A DNA stretch of 64,000 nucleotides from Rhizobium sullae. GTDB lineage: Bacteria > Pseudomonadota > Alphaproteobacteria > Rhizobiales > Rhizobiaceae. A model generated the notes under the pieces. It made no database searches, had not been told where the DNA came from, and saw only the letters and a list, made by a program, of their open reading frames with translations. The stretch spans positions 198,225 through 262,224 of the forward strand of contig NZ_FWER01000002.1 in the NCBI RefSeq assembly GCF_900169785.1, given 5' to 3'. Shown in pieces: positions 27,382-35,567 of the stretch. Position numbers and translations under genes: made by a program. The stretch's first letter is position 1. Every line of letters starts with the position of its first letter.

Positions 27382-27452
27382 GGTTCTGTTTTCACTATTT
27401 CGTTCAATCGGATGTGTTTGATTTGTAACTATCCTGGTCTATGTGTCGTAGC

Positions 27453-28361
27453 ATGTTCAAGCTCGCGCATATCTCGGATATCCACCTCGGTCCGCTTCCC
27501 AATCTTTCATTCCGCGAGCTTTTCTCGAAGCGCATCACCGGCTTTGTGAACTGGCATCGCCATAGGCGCAAGCATCTTTTCGGCGGCACGCTGGATCTGC
27601 TGTTGGACGATATCCGCGCGCGCCATGCGGACCACCTCGCGGTGACCGGCGACCTGGTGAACCTTGCAAGCGGCATCGAGATCCGCTCCGCCGCCGCCTG
27701 GCTGCGCGCGCTCGGAGAGCCAGCCGAAACCTCCGTGGTTCCCGGCAACCACGACGCCTATGTGCCGGGCGCTTACGAAAAATCCATGCGCGCCTGGTAT
27801 GACTATGTGCGCGGCGATCTCGCCCCAGTTGAATGGGAGGAAGACAAGCACATCTTTCCCTATCTCCGCGTCCGCGGCAAAGTCGCGCTCGTCGGCTGCT
27901 CGACGGCCGTCGCCACGCCGCCTTTTGCCGCCAGCGGCTTCTTCAGCCAACGGCAGGCCCGCGAGACCGTCAACATGCTGCGCGCGGCCGGCGAGGCAGG
28001 CCTCTTCCGCGTCGTCATGATCCATCATCCGCCGATCCGCGGCGCGACCGCCTTCTACAAGCGGATGATCGGCATCCGCCGCTTCGCCGCCGTCGTCTCG
28101 ACCGGCGGGGCAGAACTCGTGCTCCACGGCCATACGCACCTCAATACGCTCCACTGGCTGCGCGGTCAGACCAGCCCCGTGCCTGTAGTCGGCATCGCCT
28201 CCGCCTCGCAGGGACCGGGCGGCCTGAAGCCCCGCGCCGCCTATAATCTCTTCAGCATCGACGGTTCGCCGGGCGCCTGGGAACTGCAGGGCGAGCGCTT
28301 CAGCTTGAACGATATGGGTGACGGCGTCACGCCGGAAAGTGTCGATATTTTCAAGCTTTAG
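27453..28361 (+). CDS. calcineurin-like metallophosphoesterase
   Basis: A 302-residue phosphoesterase with all metal-binding blocks in order: DIHLGP (D-x-H), GDLVN (GD), GNHDAY (GNHD), HHPP, and HGHTHLN (GHxH). The fold and length fit the Icc/3',5'-cyclic-nucleotide phosphodiesterase-like group; the substrate is unknown. MFKLAHISDIHLG at 27453 is the usual start form; an ATG four codons earlier (27441) exists and neither has a strong ribosome-binding site. Confidence 0.88.
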   Translation: MFKLAHISDIHLGPLPNLSFRELFSKRITGFVNWHRHRRKHLFGGTLDLLLDDIRARHADHLAVTGDLVNLASGIEIRSAAAWLRALGEPAETSVVPGNHDAYVPGAYEKSMRAWYDYVRGDLAPVEWEEDKHIFPYLRVRGKVALVGCSTAVATPPFAASGFFSQRQARETVNMLRAAGEAGLFRVVMIHHPPIRGATAFYKRMIGIRRFAAVVSTGGAELVLHGHTHLNTLHWLRGQTSPVPVVGIASASQGPGGLKPRAAYNLFSIDGSPGAWELQGERFSLNDMGDGVTPESVDIFKL

Positions 28362-28443
28362 ACAGGAAAGCGGAATCGGTTTCGCCGCCTCTTGAATCAT
28401 TTTCTGAAGCCGTCACGATTTTCCGCTGCGCGATGCTTCTCCC

Positions 28444-28472
28444 CTTGGTATTTCCAAATCCCGCGGTACAAT
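28444..28472 (+). promoter_or_regulatory. candidate sigma-70 promoter for the TPR protein gene
   Basis: CTTGGT (28444-28449), a 17-base spacer, and TACAAT (28467-28472), 33 bases upstream of the ATG. The spacing is exact and the boxes are close to the rhizobial consensus. Confidence 0.45.
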
Positions 28473-28505
28473 CCGGCCGCAACTGCCGCCGACCAGGAGC
28501 AATCC

Positions 28506-29066
28506 ATGCGCACCGCAGCAAACCGCATCTGCCGTCTCATCCTCGCCTTCGGTCTTGCAGCCGGGCTCTCGGCACCGGCCTTCGCTGTCGGTGACGAAAG
28601 CGACGAGACCAAACCACCTCCGAAGACCGAAACCACCACGAAATGCGCCGACGGCAAGGTGTGGGACAAGAAGAAGAAGGAATGCGTCGCGCCGAAGAAG
28701 AGCAGCTTCAACGACGATGACCTCTTCAAGGCTGCGCGCGAATTCGCCTATGCCGGCCAGTATGAGAACGCCATCACCGTCCTGAATCTCGCCAGGAATC
28801 AGAAGGATCCGCGCATCCTGAACTATCTCGGCTACGCAAACCGCAAGGCCGGCCGGACCGAGCTCGGAATGTCGTATTACCGCAAGGCACTGCAGGCCGA
28901 TGGGAACTACATTCTCGCGCGGTCATATATGGGCCAAGCCCTGGTCGAAGAAGGAGACATCCAAGGCGCCCGCGTCCAGCTCGTCGAAATCCGGGACCGC
29001 GGCGGCGAGAACACTTGGGCTTACCGGGCGCTATTGCAGAGCCTGAACGGCTACCGGACCTATTGA
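28506..29066 (+). CDS. exported tetratricopeptide-repeat protein
   Basis: A 186-residue protein with a Sec signal peptide (MRTAANRICRLILAFGLAAG..., cleavage near AFA). A charged linker with KTETTTKCADGKVWDKKKKE follows, then about three TPR-like helical hairpins (AAREFAYAGQYENAITVLNL, NYLGYANRKAGRTELGMSYY, ARSYMGQALVEEGDIQGAR). Presumably a periplasmic scaffold. AGGAG at 9 bases upstream supports the start, chosen over a much longer frame. It precedes the ECF sigma/anti-sigma pair in the same direction by 168 bases, which might hint at shared regulation. Confidence 0.85.
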   Translation: MRTAANRICRLILAFGLAAGLSAPAFAVGDESDETKPPPKTETTTKCADGKVWDKKKKECVAPKKSSFNDDDLFKAAREFAYAGQYENAITVLNLARNQKDPRILNYLGYANRKAGRTELGMSYYRKALQADGNYILARSYMGQALVEEGDIQGARVQLVEIRDRGGENTWAYRALLQSLNGYRTY

Positions 29067-29234
29067 AACGGGAGCCGCGCCGGCGTCCAATAGAAAAACG
29101 TTTGGGAATTCTTCGGCCGCGCCGTCTTCTTCTTGCGCGGCAGTGCAAAATTGTTTCATAAAGGTCACTTCCACGATATAAAAAGCTTAGCCCACATTGG
29201 GTGCTTCGCCCGAACACATTCATGAAATGAGACT

Positions 29235-29741
29235 ATGCGTCAGCCTGTAACGACCATCGATATCCGACGCGACCTGGTGGGACTGCTCCCGCGGCTGCGG
29301 CGCTTCGCGATGACGCTTGCCGGCGATGCAGCAGCTGCCGACGATCTGGTGCAGGCGGTCTGTCAGCGCGCGGTGGCGAAAAGCCACCAATGGAGCGGCG
29401 AAGGCAGGCTCGAAAGCTGGATTTACACGCTCGCCCGCCAGCAATGGAGCGACGATGGCCGCAAGCGCAAGGCGCGGCCGGCTTCAAAGGGCAACGTCAC
29501 GGACATCCGCGATGCCGTGCGCGACCGCGCAGCCGTCGCTGATACGGATGCCATACACCGCATGCTCGCCGAAATGCCCGAGGGCATTTCGAGCGTCTTC
29601 CTGCTCGTCGCTGTCGAAGGCCATACCTATCAGCAGGCCGCCGACATCATGGGCATATCGGATGGCAGCGTGCCCGCGCAGCTCGCCGCGGCGCGGTTGC
29701 ACTTCGCAAGCCTCGCCGACGACCATCCTCACAGGTACTGA
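29235..29741 (+). CDS. ECF-type RNA polymerase sigma factor
   Basis: A 168-residue group 4 sigma factor. Region 2 is LPRLRRFAMTLAGDAAAADDLVQ then ESWIYTLARQQWSDDGRK. Region 4 is MPEGISSVFLLVAVEGHTYQQAADIMGISDGSVPAQLAAAR, with the helix-turn-helix in the second half. It is followed three bases later by a membrane anti-sigma-like protein, the normal sigma/anti-sigma arrangement. I found no EcfG-type GGAAC-N16-CGTT promoter upstream, so its own target sequence is undefined. Confidence 0.88.
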   Translation: MRQPVTTIDIRRDLVGLLPRLRRFAMTLAGDAAAADDLVQAVCQRAVAKSHQWSGEGRLESWIYTLARQQWSDDGRKRKARPASKGNVTDIRDAVRDRAAVADTDAIHRMLAEMPEGISSVFLLVAVEGHTYQQAADIMGISDGSVPAQLAAARLHFASLADDHPHRY

Positions 29742-29744
29742 ACC

Positions 29745-30590
29745 TTGCCCGATTTCAAGAAACTGACGCTTGACGCCCAGCTGACCGCCCTTCTCGACGG
29801 GGAAGCGACGCCGGAGCAGAAGCATGAGCTGGAACAGCGTCTCGCCACCGACGAAGGTGCACGCCGGCTTTACGACAAGTTGCGTCACGGCGCCGATTTC
29901 GGCCGCCACCGACTGGACGATATTCTGAAAGAGCCGGTTCCGCTGGCGCTCGTGCGCTCGATCAAGAGCGTTCAGCCGCCCAAGGCGCCGATCGCCCCGC
30001 GAACCAGCCGCCCATCGATGAAGCTTGCGCCCAGCGGCACGCAGGCGCTGGCCGCGGCGATCATCCTTTTCATCGTCGGCTGCGGCATCGGCTATCTCGC
30101 CGGCACAAGCCCCGGCGCTCCCACGGGCAATGGCACAACGCAAGCCGTGGATGACAACGCCGGCAGCAAGAACTGGCTGAACGACATCACCGCCTACCAG
30201 CGCCTGATGATCCGCCAGCCACGGCATATCGTCGAGGTTCCCTCGACGCAGGCCGAGGAGATTTCCAACTGGCTGACGTCAACGGTCGGCGTCGCCTTCC
30301 GCGTGCCTGACCTGTCCGCCGACGGCTGGACCTTTCAGGGCGCCCGTGTACTTCTTGGCGACGGAAAACCGGTCGGCCAGCTGGTCTATACGAGCGCTGA
30401 TGGCGATCTCATCTCGATCTGCTTCCGCAAGGATCCCCAGCCACCCGAGTCCGAGGACTTCAAGGAAACGATCAGAGACGAAATCGGCCTGATCACCTGG
30501 CACAATGCCGGCACATCCTACGTTCTGGCAGGCCCTTCCGCCGAAGCCTCGCTCAGCCAGATCGCCATGGAAGTCGCAACCGCGATCTGA
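29745..30590 (+). CDS. membrane-anchored anti-sigma factor
   Basis: A 281-residue protein, start TTG at 29745. The N-terminal ~70 residues (LTALLDGEATPEQKHELEQRLATDEGARRLYD) resemble the zinc-less anti-sigma domain of the RsiW/FecR-related group. One membrane helix (ALAAAIILFIVGCGIGYLAG, about residues 102-121) follows, and a ~150-residue periplasmic domain. It probably sequesters the preceding ECF sigma factor at the inner membrane; the inducing signal is unknown. Confidence 0.82.
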   Translation: MPDFKKLTLDAQLTALLDGEATPEQKHELEQRLATDEGARRLYDKLRHGADFGRHRLDDILKEPVPLALVRSIKSVQPPKAPIAPRTSRPSMKLAPSGTQALAAAIILFIVGCGIGYLAGTSPGAPTGNGTTQAVDDNAGSKNWLNDITAYQRLMIRQPRHIVEVPSTQAEEISNWLTSTVGVAFRVPDLSADGWTFQGARVLLGDGKPVGQLVYTSADGDLISICFRKDPQPPESEDFKETIRDEIGLITWHNAGTSYVLAGPSAEASLSQIAMEVATAI

Positions 30591-30592
30591 GC

Positions 30593-31558
30593 TTACGGCA
30601 CCAGCACGACCTTGCCGCTGACGCTCCGGTTTTCGATGGCGCGATGCGCGTCGGAAGCTTTGTCCAGCGGGAAACTTGCGCCCTCCGCGATGGTCAACGC
30701 GCCGGAGACAGCAAGTGAAAACAGCGTCGAGAGATCGTCCGACAGCGTTTCGGATAATAGAGGCAGCAGGGCAAATCCCTTCAGCGACTGGTTCTTTTTG
30801 AACATGGCGTTGAGGTCGGTCGCCTCAAGCTGGAAGCGGCCCAGTGCGGCAAAGACAAGCTCTCCGCCCGGCGCAAGCGTTGCAAGAGAGGCACGCGTCA
30901 CCTCGCCGCCAATCGTATCATAGATCAGATCGACGGATGCCTGCTCACGGATGGTTTCCTGCCAGCCGTCGGCCGTATAGTCGATCGCCGAATCCGCGCC
31001 GAGCGCGCGCGCCAGCGATCTCTTCTTCGCGCTGCTGGCTGTCGCAATGACCGATCCTGCACCCTCGCGCTTCGCCAATTGCACCAGCAGCGACCCGACG
31101 CCGCCGGCAGCAGCATGGACAAGAACGGCTTTGCCCCGCGGCGGCGCCTGGCGCACCATATGCAGCGCCGTCAGCCCTTGCACCATCAGCGCTGCGGCCG
31201 CCTCGAAAGACAATTGATCCGGAATCGGGATCACTGAGCTTCCTGGCACGGCGACGTACTCCGCGTAGCCCTCGCCCCGTCCAAGCGCAAAAAGCGGAAC
31301 GGCGACGTGTGCACCGATGAGAGCGGCATCAGCTTCCTCGCCCACCGCCTCGACGATGCCTGCAACCTCGACACCCAGGATCATCGGCAATTCCGGCGTC
31401 ACCTCATACCGGTCGGCACGCATCAGCACCTCGAAGAAATTGACACCCGCAGCACGGACACGAACAAGAAGCTCCCCTTCACGGGCCACCGGTTTCGGAA
31501 CCTCGACAATTTTCAGGACCTCAGGCGGACCGAAATGGTTGAAGCGGACGGCTCTCAT
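30593..31558 (-). CDS. NAD(P)H:quinone oxidoreductase, zinc-free MDR family (Qor-like)
   Basis: A 321-residue medium-chain dehydrogenase/reductase. It starts MRAVRFNHFGPPEVLKIVEV, with the GroES-like domain first, then the cofactor domain with VHAAAGGVGSLLVQLAKREG (G-x-G-x-x-G/A form). The catalytic zinc ligands of alcohol dehydrogenases are absent, so it belongs to the quinone reductase branch. It is divergent from an HxlR-type regulator 99 bases away, the common arrangement of a quinone-responsive regulator with its target. Confidence 0.88.
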   Translation of the reverse strand: MRAVRFNHFGPPEVLKIVEVPKPVAREGELLVRVRAAGVNFFEVLMRADRYEVTPELPMILGVEVAGIVEAVGEEADAALIGAHVAVPLFALGRGEGYAEYVAVPGSSVIPIPDQLSFEAAAALMVQGLTALHMVRQAPPRGKAVLVHAAAGGVGSLLVQLAKREGAGSVIATASSAKKRSLARALGADSAIDYTADGWQETIREQASVDLIYDTIGGEVTRASLATLAPGGELVFAALGRFQLEATDLNAMFKKNQSLKGFALLPLLSETLSDDLSTLFSLAVSGALTIAEGASFPLDKASDAHRAIENRSVSGKVVLVP

Positions 31559-31594
31559 GGGCAGACCTCACGTTTGAATGGCGTGAGCAGCGAT

Positions 31595-31604
31595 TTACCA
31601 GTAA
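31595..31604. promoter_or_regulatory. candidate operator between quinone reductase and HxlR genes
   Basis: TTAC-CA-GTAA is a short inverted repeat in the divergent intergenic region. HxlR/DUF24 proteins bind inverted repeats of this kind near their own promoters (family knowledge). It is short enough to occur by chance. Confidence 0.3.
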
Positions 31605-31657
31605 GCTTGGCGGCAGGAATACACACTCTTTCGTGCCATACCCACCAGGAAGTGACC

Positions 31658-32044
31658 ATGGCTGAACCCATCAAAAAACTGCCGAAATTGCCCGTCGAAC
31701 GCGCCCTGAAGGTGATCGCGGGGCGCTGGAAGCCAATCATCCTCTATTACGTTTTCAGCGGACCGAAGCGCCTCTCGAAGCTGAAACGCCTGATGCCGGA
31801 GATCACGCAGAAGGTGCTGATCCAACAGCTGCGCGAGATGGAAGAGCACGGTTTGGTGAGGCGCGAGGTCTTCGCCGAGGTTCCCGCACGCGTCGAATAT
31901 ACCGCGACGGAACTTGGACTTGGGCTTGAGCCGGTGCTGCTGGCGCTCTGCCAATGGGGACAGCGCCATGCCGAAGCGCTGAACGAAGTCGCCGATATTG
32001 CCGACTGCATCGTCCGTCCGCGCGATGAAAATATCGCCGCTTGA
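31658..32044 (+). CDS. HxlR family winged-helix transcriptional regulator
   Basis: A 128-residue winged-helix protein. The start MAEPIKKLPKLPVERALKV leads into the HxlR core ALKVIAGRWKPIILYYVFSG and RRLMPEITQKVLIQQLREME-type DNA-recognition helix. The quinone- and diamide-sensing members (YodB, CatR, QorR types) usually carry a Cys just before PVERAL; here it is Leu (KLPVERA). Cys residues occur only near the C terminus (positions ~98 and 117). It probably regulates itself and the divergent quinone reductase gene. The ATG with AGGAAGTG upstream is preferred to a longer open frame. Confidence 0.88.
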   Translation: MAEPIKKLPKLPVERALKVIAGRWKPIILYYVFSGPKRLSKLKRLMPEITQKVLIQQLREMEEHGLVRREVFAEVPARVEYTATELGLGLEPVLLALCQWGQRHAEALNEVADIADCIVRPRDENIAA

Positions 32045-32055
32045 GCGGCGAAAAT

Positions 32056-32080
32056 GCGCAGCGGACAGAACCCGCTGCGC
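32056..32080. terminator. hairpin between convergent HxlR and leuA genes
   Basis: Perfect 9-base stem GCGCAGCGG / CCGCTGCGC with a 7-base loop between the two stop codons. No strong U tract on either strand, though AAAA precedes it, giving U on the minus strand (leuA side). Confidence 0.55.
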
Positions 32081-32088
32081 GATGCCGA

Positions 32089-33804
32089 TCAGTTCTTCCC
32101 GGCTCTCACATCAAGCACCCGGTTCGCCGCCGAGACGATCGCCTCGAGCGAGGCGCCGACGATATTGGTGCTGATGCCGGCGCCGAAGAGCTTGCCACCG
32201 GGATAGGCGGTTTCGACGTAGGAGATGGCCGCCGCGTTCGAGCCGTGCTGCAGCGAGTGCTCGGAATAGTCTTCGACCGACATCTCGATGCCGAGATAGT
32301 GCGAGAGCGCGTTGATGAAGCCGTCGACCGGCCCGTTGCCGCGGCCCTCGATACGCTTCGTCTCGCCATTGTCGGTAATCTCCGCTGCAACGACGCGCAC
32401 GCCCTTGCGATCGGGATCGGCGAAAGTGTGGTGATCGACGAATTTGATACGGCCCTCGGGCTGCGTCACGTAGCGCTCGATGAAGCGGTCGTAGATGCGG
32501 CGCGACGGCAGCTCCTTGCCTTCTTCGTCGGTGATGCGCTGGATCTCCTCGCGGAACTCGACCTGGAGATTGCGCGGCAGGTTCAGCCCGTAATCCTGCT
32601 GCAGGATATAGGCGATGCCGCCCTTGCCGGACTGCGAGTTGATGCGGATGATCGCCTCGTAGGAGCGGCCGACATCCTGCGGATCGATCGGCAGGTAGGG
32701 TACTTCCCACAGCGGATGGTTGGCGACCTTGATCGCCTTCATGCCCTTGTTGATCGCATCCTGGTGCGAGCCGGAAAACGCGGTGTATACCAGTTCGCCG
32801 ACGTAAGGATGGCGTTCGCCGATCGTCATCTGGTTCGAATATTCGAAAACGCTCTTTATGCGCTCGATATCCGAGCAGTCGATTTCCGGATCGACGCCCT
32901 GGGTGAACATGTTGAGCGCCATCGTCACGACGTCGACGTTGCCGGTGCGCTCACCGTTGCCGAAAAGCGTGCCCTCGACGCGGTCGGCGCCCGCCAGCAG
33001 GCCGAGCTCGGCTGCTGCAATGCCGGTGCCGCGGTCGTTATGCGGGTGCAGCGAAACGATCAGGCTCTCGCGATTGTCGAGATTGCGGCACATCCATTCG
33101 ATCTGATCGGCATAGACGTTTGGCGTCGCCATCTCGACGGTGGACGGCAGGTTGATGATCAGCTTGTTGTCCGCCGTTGGCTTCATGACGTCGATGACGG
33201 CGTTGCAGATCTCCAGCGCCACTTCGAGCTCGGTGCCCGTGAAGCTTTCCGGCGAATATTCGAAGCGGTAGCCGCCGCCGGCCTTGGCCGCCATGTCAGT
33301 GATCATCTTCGCCGCATCGACGGCGATCTGCTTGATGCCCTGCACGTCTTTGGCAAAAACCACGCGGCGCTGCAGCTCGCTCGTCGAGTTGTAGAAATGC
33401 ACAATCGGCCTGTTGGCGCCCTGCAGCGCTTCGAAGGTGCGGGTGATGAGTTCGGGACGGCACTGAACCAGGACCTGCAGCGAAACATCGTCCGCGACGT
33501 TTCCTTCCTCGATGCACCAGCGCGCGAAGTCGAAGTCCGTCTGCGAGGCGGACGGAAATCCGATCTCGATTTCCTTGAAGCCCATGTCGAGCAGCAGATT
33601 GAACATGCGGGCCTTGCGGTCGTGACCCATCGGATCCACCAGCGCCTGATTGCCGTCGCGAAGGTCGACCGAGCACCAGACCGGCGCCTTGGTGATCACT
33701 TTCGTCGGCCAGGTGCGATCGGGAATGCTCACCTGCGGGTACGGGCGGTATTTCACGCCTGCGGATTGCATGCCTTTTGCGGGAATTTGCGTCGTCGCGT
33801 CCAT
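32089..33804 (-). CDS. leuA: 2-isopropylmalate synthase
   Basis: First committed enzyme of leucine synthesis: condenses acetyl-CoA and 2-oxoisovalerate. A 571-residue protein of the long (type 2) LeuA class. The catalytic barrel opens with APVWCSVDLRDGNQALVDPM (R-D-G-N-Q metal and substrate motif); SLHPHNDRGTGIAAAELG carries the metal-binding H-x-H. A C-terminal regulatory domain of ~130 residues follows, which gives leucine feedback inhibition in the family. GAGGAAGAAGACA precedes the ATG. A leucine-rich leader ORF and alternative hairpins lie upstream. Confidence 0.95.
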   Translation of the reverse strand: MDATTQIPAKGMQSAGVKYRPYPQVSIPDRTWPTKVITKAPVWCSVDLRDGNQALVDPMGHDRKARMFNLLLDMGFKEIEIGFPSASQTDFDFARWCIEEGNVADDVSLQVLVQCRPELITRTFEALQGANRPIVHFYNSTSELQRRVVFAKDVQGIKQIAVDAAKMITDMAAKAGGGYRFEYSPESFTGTELEVALEICNAVIDVMKPTADNKLIINLPSTVEMATPNVYADQIEWMCRNLDNRESLIVSLHPHNDRGTGIAAAELGLLAGADRVEGTLFGNGERTGNVDVVTMALNMFTQGVDPEIDCSDIERIKSVFEYSNQMTIGERHPYVGELVYTAFSGSHQDAINKGMKAIKVANHPLWEVPYLPIDPQDVGRSYEAIIRINSQSGKGGIAYILQQDYGLNLPRNLQVEFREEIQRITDEEGKELPSRRIYDRFIERYVTQPEGRIKFVDHHTFADPDRKGVRVVAAEITDNGETKRIEGRGNGPVDGFINALSHYLGIEMSVEDYSEHSLQHGSNAAAISYVETAYPGGKLFGAGISTNIVGASLEAIVSAANRVLDVRAGKN

Positions 33805-33918
33805 TGTCTTCTTCCTCGTCCCGGCAATTTGCCTCGCGTCTTAGCCCATCATAGCAGGCTTTGCGACAGCAAATACGGACCTTGTTGCTCTATCTTGGTA
33901 TTCAGGGAAATCGTCGCG

Positions 33919-33973
33919 AGGAGCGATGGGCCAGCGGGCTTTCGGCCGCCGGGCGCTCCTCAAAGGACCCGGC
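33919..33973 (-). promoter_or_regulatory. leuA attenuator: two mutually exclusive RNA hairpins
   Basis: On the minus strand, hairpin 1 (33948-33973) pairs GCCGGG with CCCGGC and TCCT with AGGA around the leader stop codon. Hairpin 2 (33919-33960) pairs AGGAGCG with CGCTCCT and CCGGCGG with CCGCTGG. They share AGGAGCGCCCGGC, so only one can form. This is the geometry of ribosome-controlled attenuation. Hairpin 2 is not followed by a clear U tract (CGCGACGATTT), so the termination mode is uncertain. Confidence 0.7.
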
Positions 33974-34085
33974 AACCGCGCGTAAGGCCGAGGAGAAGAA
34001 GCGACGTCAGGGCGCGCGTATTGTCACGCAGGGCAACGCGGCCGCGGACAATCGTGTCGGAAATCTTTGCGCCAGTCGTCTTCAT
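33960..34085 (-). CDS. leuL: leucine-rich leader peptide of leuA
   Basis: A 41-codon ORF upstream of leuA, starting MKTTGAKISDTIV and containing RALTSLLLLGLTRG near the end. Six of the last sixteen residues are Leu, including four in a row (CTT CTT CTC CTC). It stops inside the first attenuator hairpin. Ribosome pausing at the Leu codons would shift the hairpin choice and let leuA be read when leucine is scarce. The predicted promoter (34094-34122) places the transcription start at or within two bases of the ATG, so the mRNA is probably leaderless. Confidence 0.8.
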   Translation of the reverse strand: MKTTGAKISDTIVRGRVALRDNTRALTSLLLLGLTRGCRVL

Positions 34086-34093
34086 AAGCGCGC

Positions 34094-34122
34094 TTATAGC
34101 CGCCGAACAAAAAACTGGCAAG
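34094..34122 (-). promoter_or_regulatory. predicted promoter of the leuA leader
   Basis: CTTGCC (34117-34122), a 17-base spacer, and CTATAA (34094-34099), very close to the rhizobial sigma-70 consensus. The expected start lies 6-8 bases further, at or just before the leader ATG at 34085. Confidence 0.65.
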
Positions 34123-34129
34123 CCCCCGC

Positions 34130-35314
34130 CTATTTTCTTGCCGCTTGCACAAAACGCGACAGCGCCAGCATCAGGCCGCCGGCCACCAGTCCCCAGAAAG
34201 CCCCGGAAATTCCGCCGAAGGAAACACCCGACGCAGTGACCAGGAAGGTGATCGCCGCGGCCTCCCGCGATTCCGGCGCCTGGAAGGCGGCCATCGCCGA
34301 GCCCGAGAAGGCGCCGACGAGCGCAAGGCCGGCGACCGCCTGGATCAGGATCGGCGGTGCCAGCGCCACGAAAGTCGTCACGACGCCGGCGAGCGGGCCG
34401 ACAATGAGATAGCAGACGCCGCAGATTAGCACCGCCCAGTAACGCCGAGCGGGATCCGGATGCGCGTCCGGACCGGCGCACATCGCCGCGGTAATCGCAG
34501 CCAGATTGACCGCATGGCCGCCGAGGGGCGCCGATACGACCGAGAACAGACCGGTTACCGAGAAGAGCGATCCGGGTTTCGGCGCGTAGCCATTTACCTT
34601 CAGCACGGCGATGCCCGGAATGTTCTGCGACGCCATGGTGACGATGAAGAGCGGCAGCGCGATGGAGATGAAAGCCGGCAGGTTGAAAACAGGCGTAACG
34701 ATCTCGACGGTTGGCAGCAGCGCCTGCCCGATCGAGCCCAGCGCTCCCTCGGGAATGTCCACGCCGAAGGCAAGAATCAGCACGAAAGCCCCCAGAGCCG
34801 CCGGCACCGCCCAGAGCCGCTTGAACGCGCCGACGACGATCCATGCAAGCACGATAGGCAGTCCGAGCAGCGGATCGAAAGCGATCGCCTTCACCGGCGC
34901 GAAGCACAACCCGATCAGCACGCCCGCGAGCATGGCATTGGCGAGCGGCGCCGGAATGGCGGCAACCGCCCGGCCGAGCGGCTTGAACAGGCCGGCGATG
35001 ACGATCAGCAGCGCGCACATAAGAAACGCTCCTACCGCCGCATTGAACCCGCCCTCGACCACACCGGTACTGGCAAGCAGAGCCCCGCCCGGGGTGGACC
35101 ATGCGGTGCTGATGGGCATCCGCGTCACGGTGCTGAGCACGATCGCGCAAAGCCCCAGCGAGATCGACAGCGCCATAAGCCCCGACGCCGCCTGGGCGTC
35201 CGTCGCGCCGACGCCATGCAGCCCTTGCAGGACAACCGCAAAGGAACTGGCGAAGCCGACAAAGGCAGTGAGGACTCCCATGAACAGTGCCTGGACGGAA
35301 AAGTCTTTGAGCAT
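34130..35314 (-). CDS. benE: BenE family benzoate/H+ symporter-like transporter
   Basis: A 394-residue inner-membrane protein with about 12 helices. It opens MLKDFSVQALFMGVLTAFVGFASS and contains TRMPISTAWSTPGGALL and SAPLGGHAVNLAAITAAMCAG, conserved in BenE/YdcO carriers. Members import benzoate with protons in benzoate degraders, but there are no aromatic catabolism genes here, so the substrate remains open. Its stop is 8 bases upstream of the leuA leader promoter -35 box (overlapping region), so read-through from benE into leuA is possible. Confidence 0.88.
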   Translation of the reverse strand: MLKDFSVQALFMGVLTAFVGFASSFAVVLQGLHGVGATDAQAASGLMALSISLGLCAIVLSTVTRMPISTAWSTPGGALLASTGVVEGGFNAAVGAFLMCALLIVIAGLFKPLGRAVAAIPAPLANAMLAGVLIGLCFAPVKAIAFDPLLGLPIVLAWIVVGAFKRLWAVPAALGAFVLILAFGVDIPEGALGSIGQALLPTVEIVTPVFNLPAFISIALPLFIVTMASQNIPGIAVLKVNGYAPKPGSLFSVTGLFSVVSAPLGGHAVNLAAITAAMCAGPDAHPDPARRYWAVLICGVCYLIVGPLAGVVTTFVALAPPILIQAVAGLALVGAFSGSAMAAFQAPESREAAAITFLVTASGVSFGGISGAFWGLVAGGLMLALSRFVQAARK

Positions 35315-35502
35315 GGCGGGACTCAGGATGAACGGGAAAGCCGCATGGAGCCCTATTAGGTGGAGTCGCGCAAGTGCGGATGCCCGCGTTCTGGTTTCGC
35401 CCTCTCTCCGGGGAGAAGATGCCCATCATGGCATATGAGGTCGGCGAAGCCGGGCAGTCGATCCTCAGGATCGATTGCGAACTCCAACTTTGATCAGAAA
35501 AA

Positions 35503-35527
35503 GGGGCGACGCTTGCCGCGCCGCCCC
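35503..35527 (-). terminator. Rho-independent terminator of clpP
   Basis: GGGGCG / CGCCCC stem 40 bases after the clpP stop; on the minus strand it is followed by UUUUUC (A run at 35498-35502). Confidence 0.75.
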
Positions 35528-35567
35528 TCATCAGATCCTTCGGCCTCCCTAATGGGAGAGGAGAAAA

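Noticed and set aside
32041..34239. A 732-codon open frame opposite leuA and its leader
   Set aside because: It is antisense to the well-supported leuA gene and reads as a low-complexity, Asp/Arg-rich shadow without any domain.
33960..35531. A 523-codon minus-strand frame covering the benE region and the leuA leader
   Set aside because: Only its last 41 codons are meaningful (the leader peptide). The upstream part is a shadow of benE in another frame.
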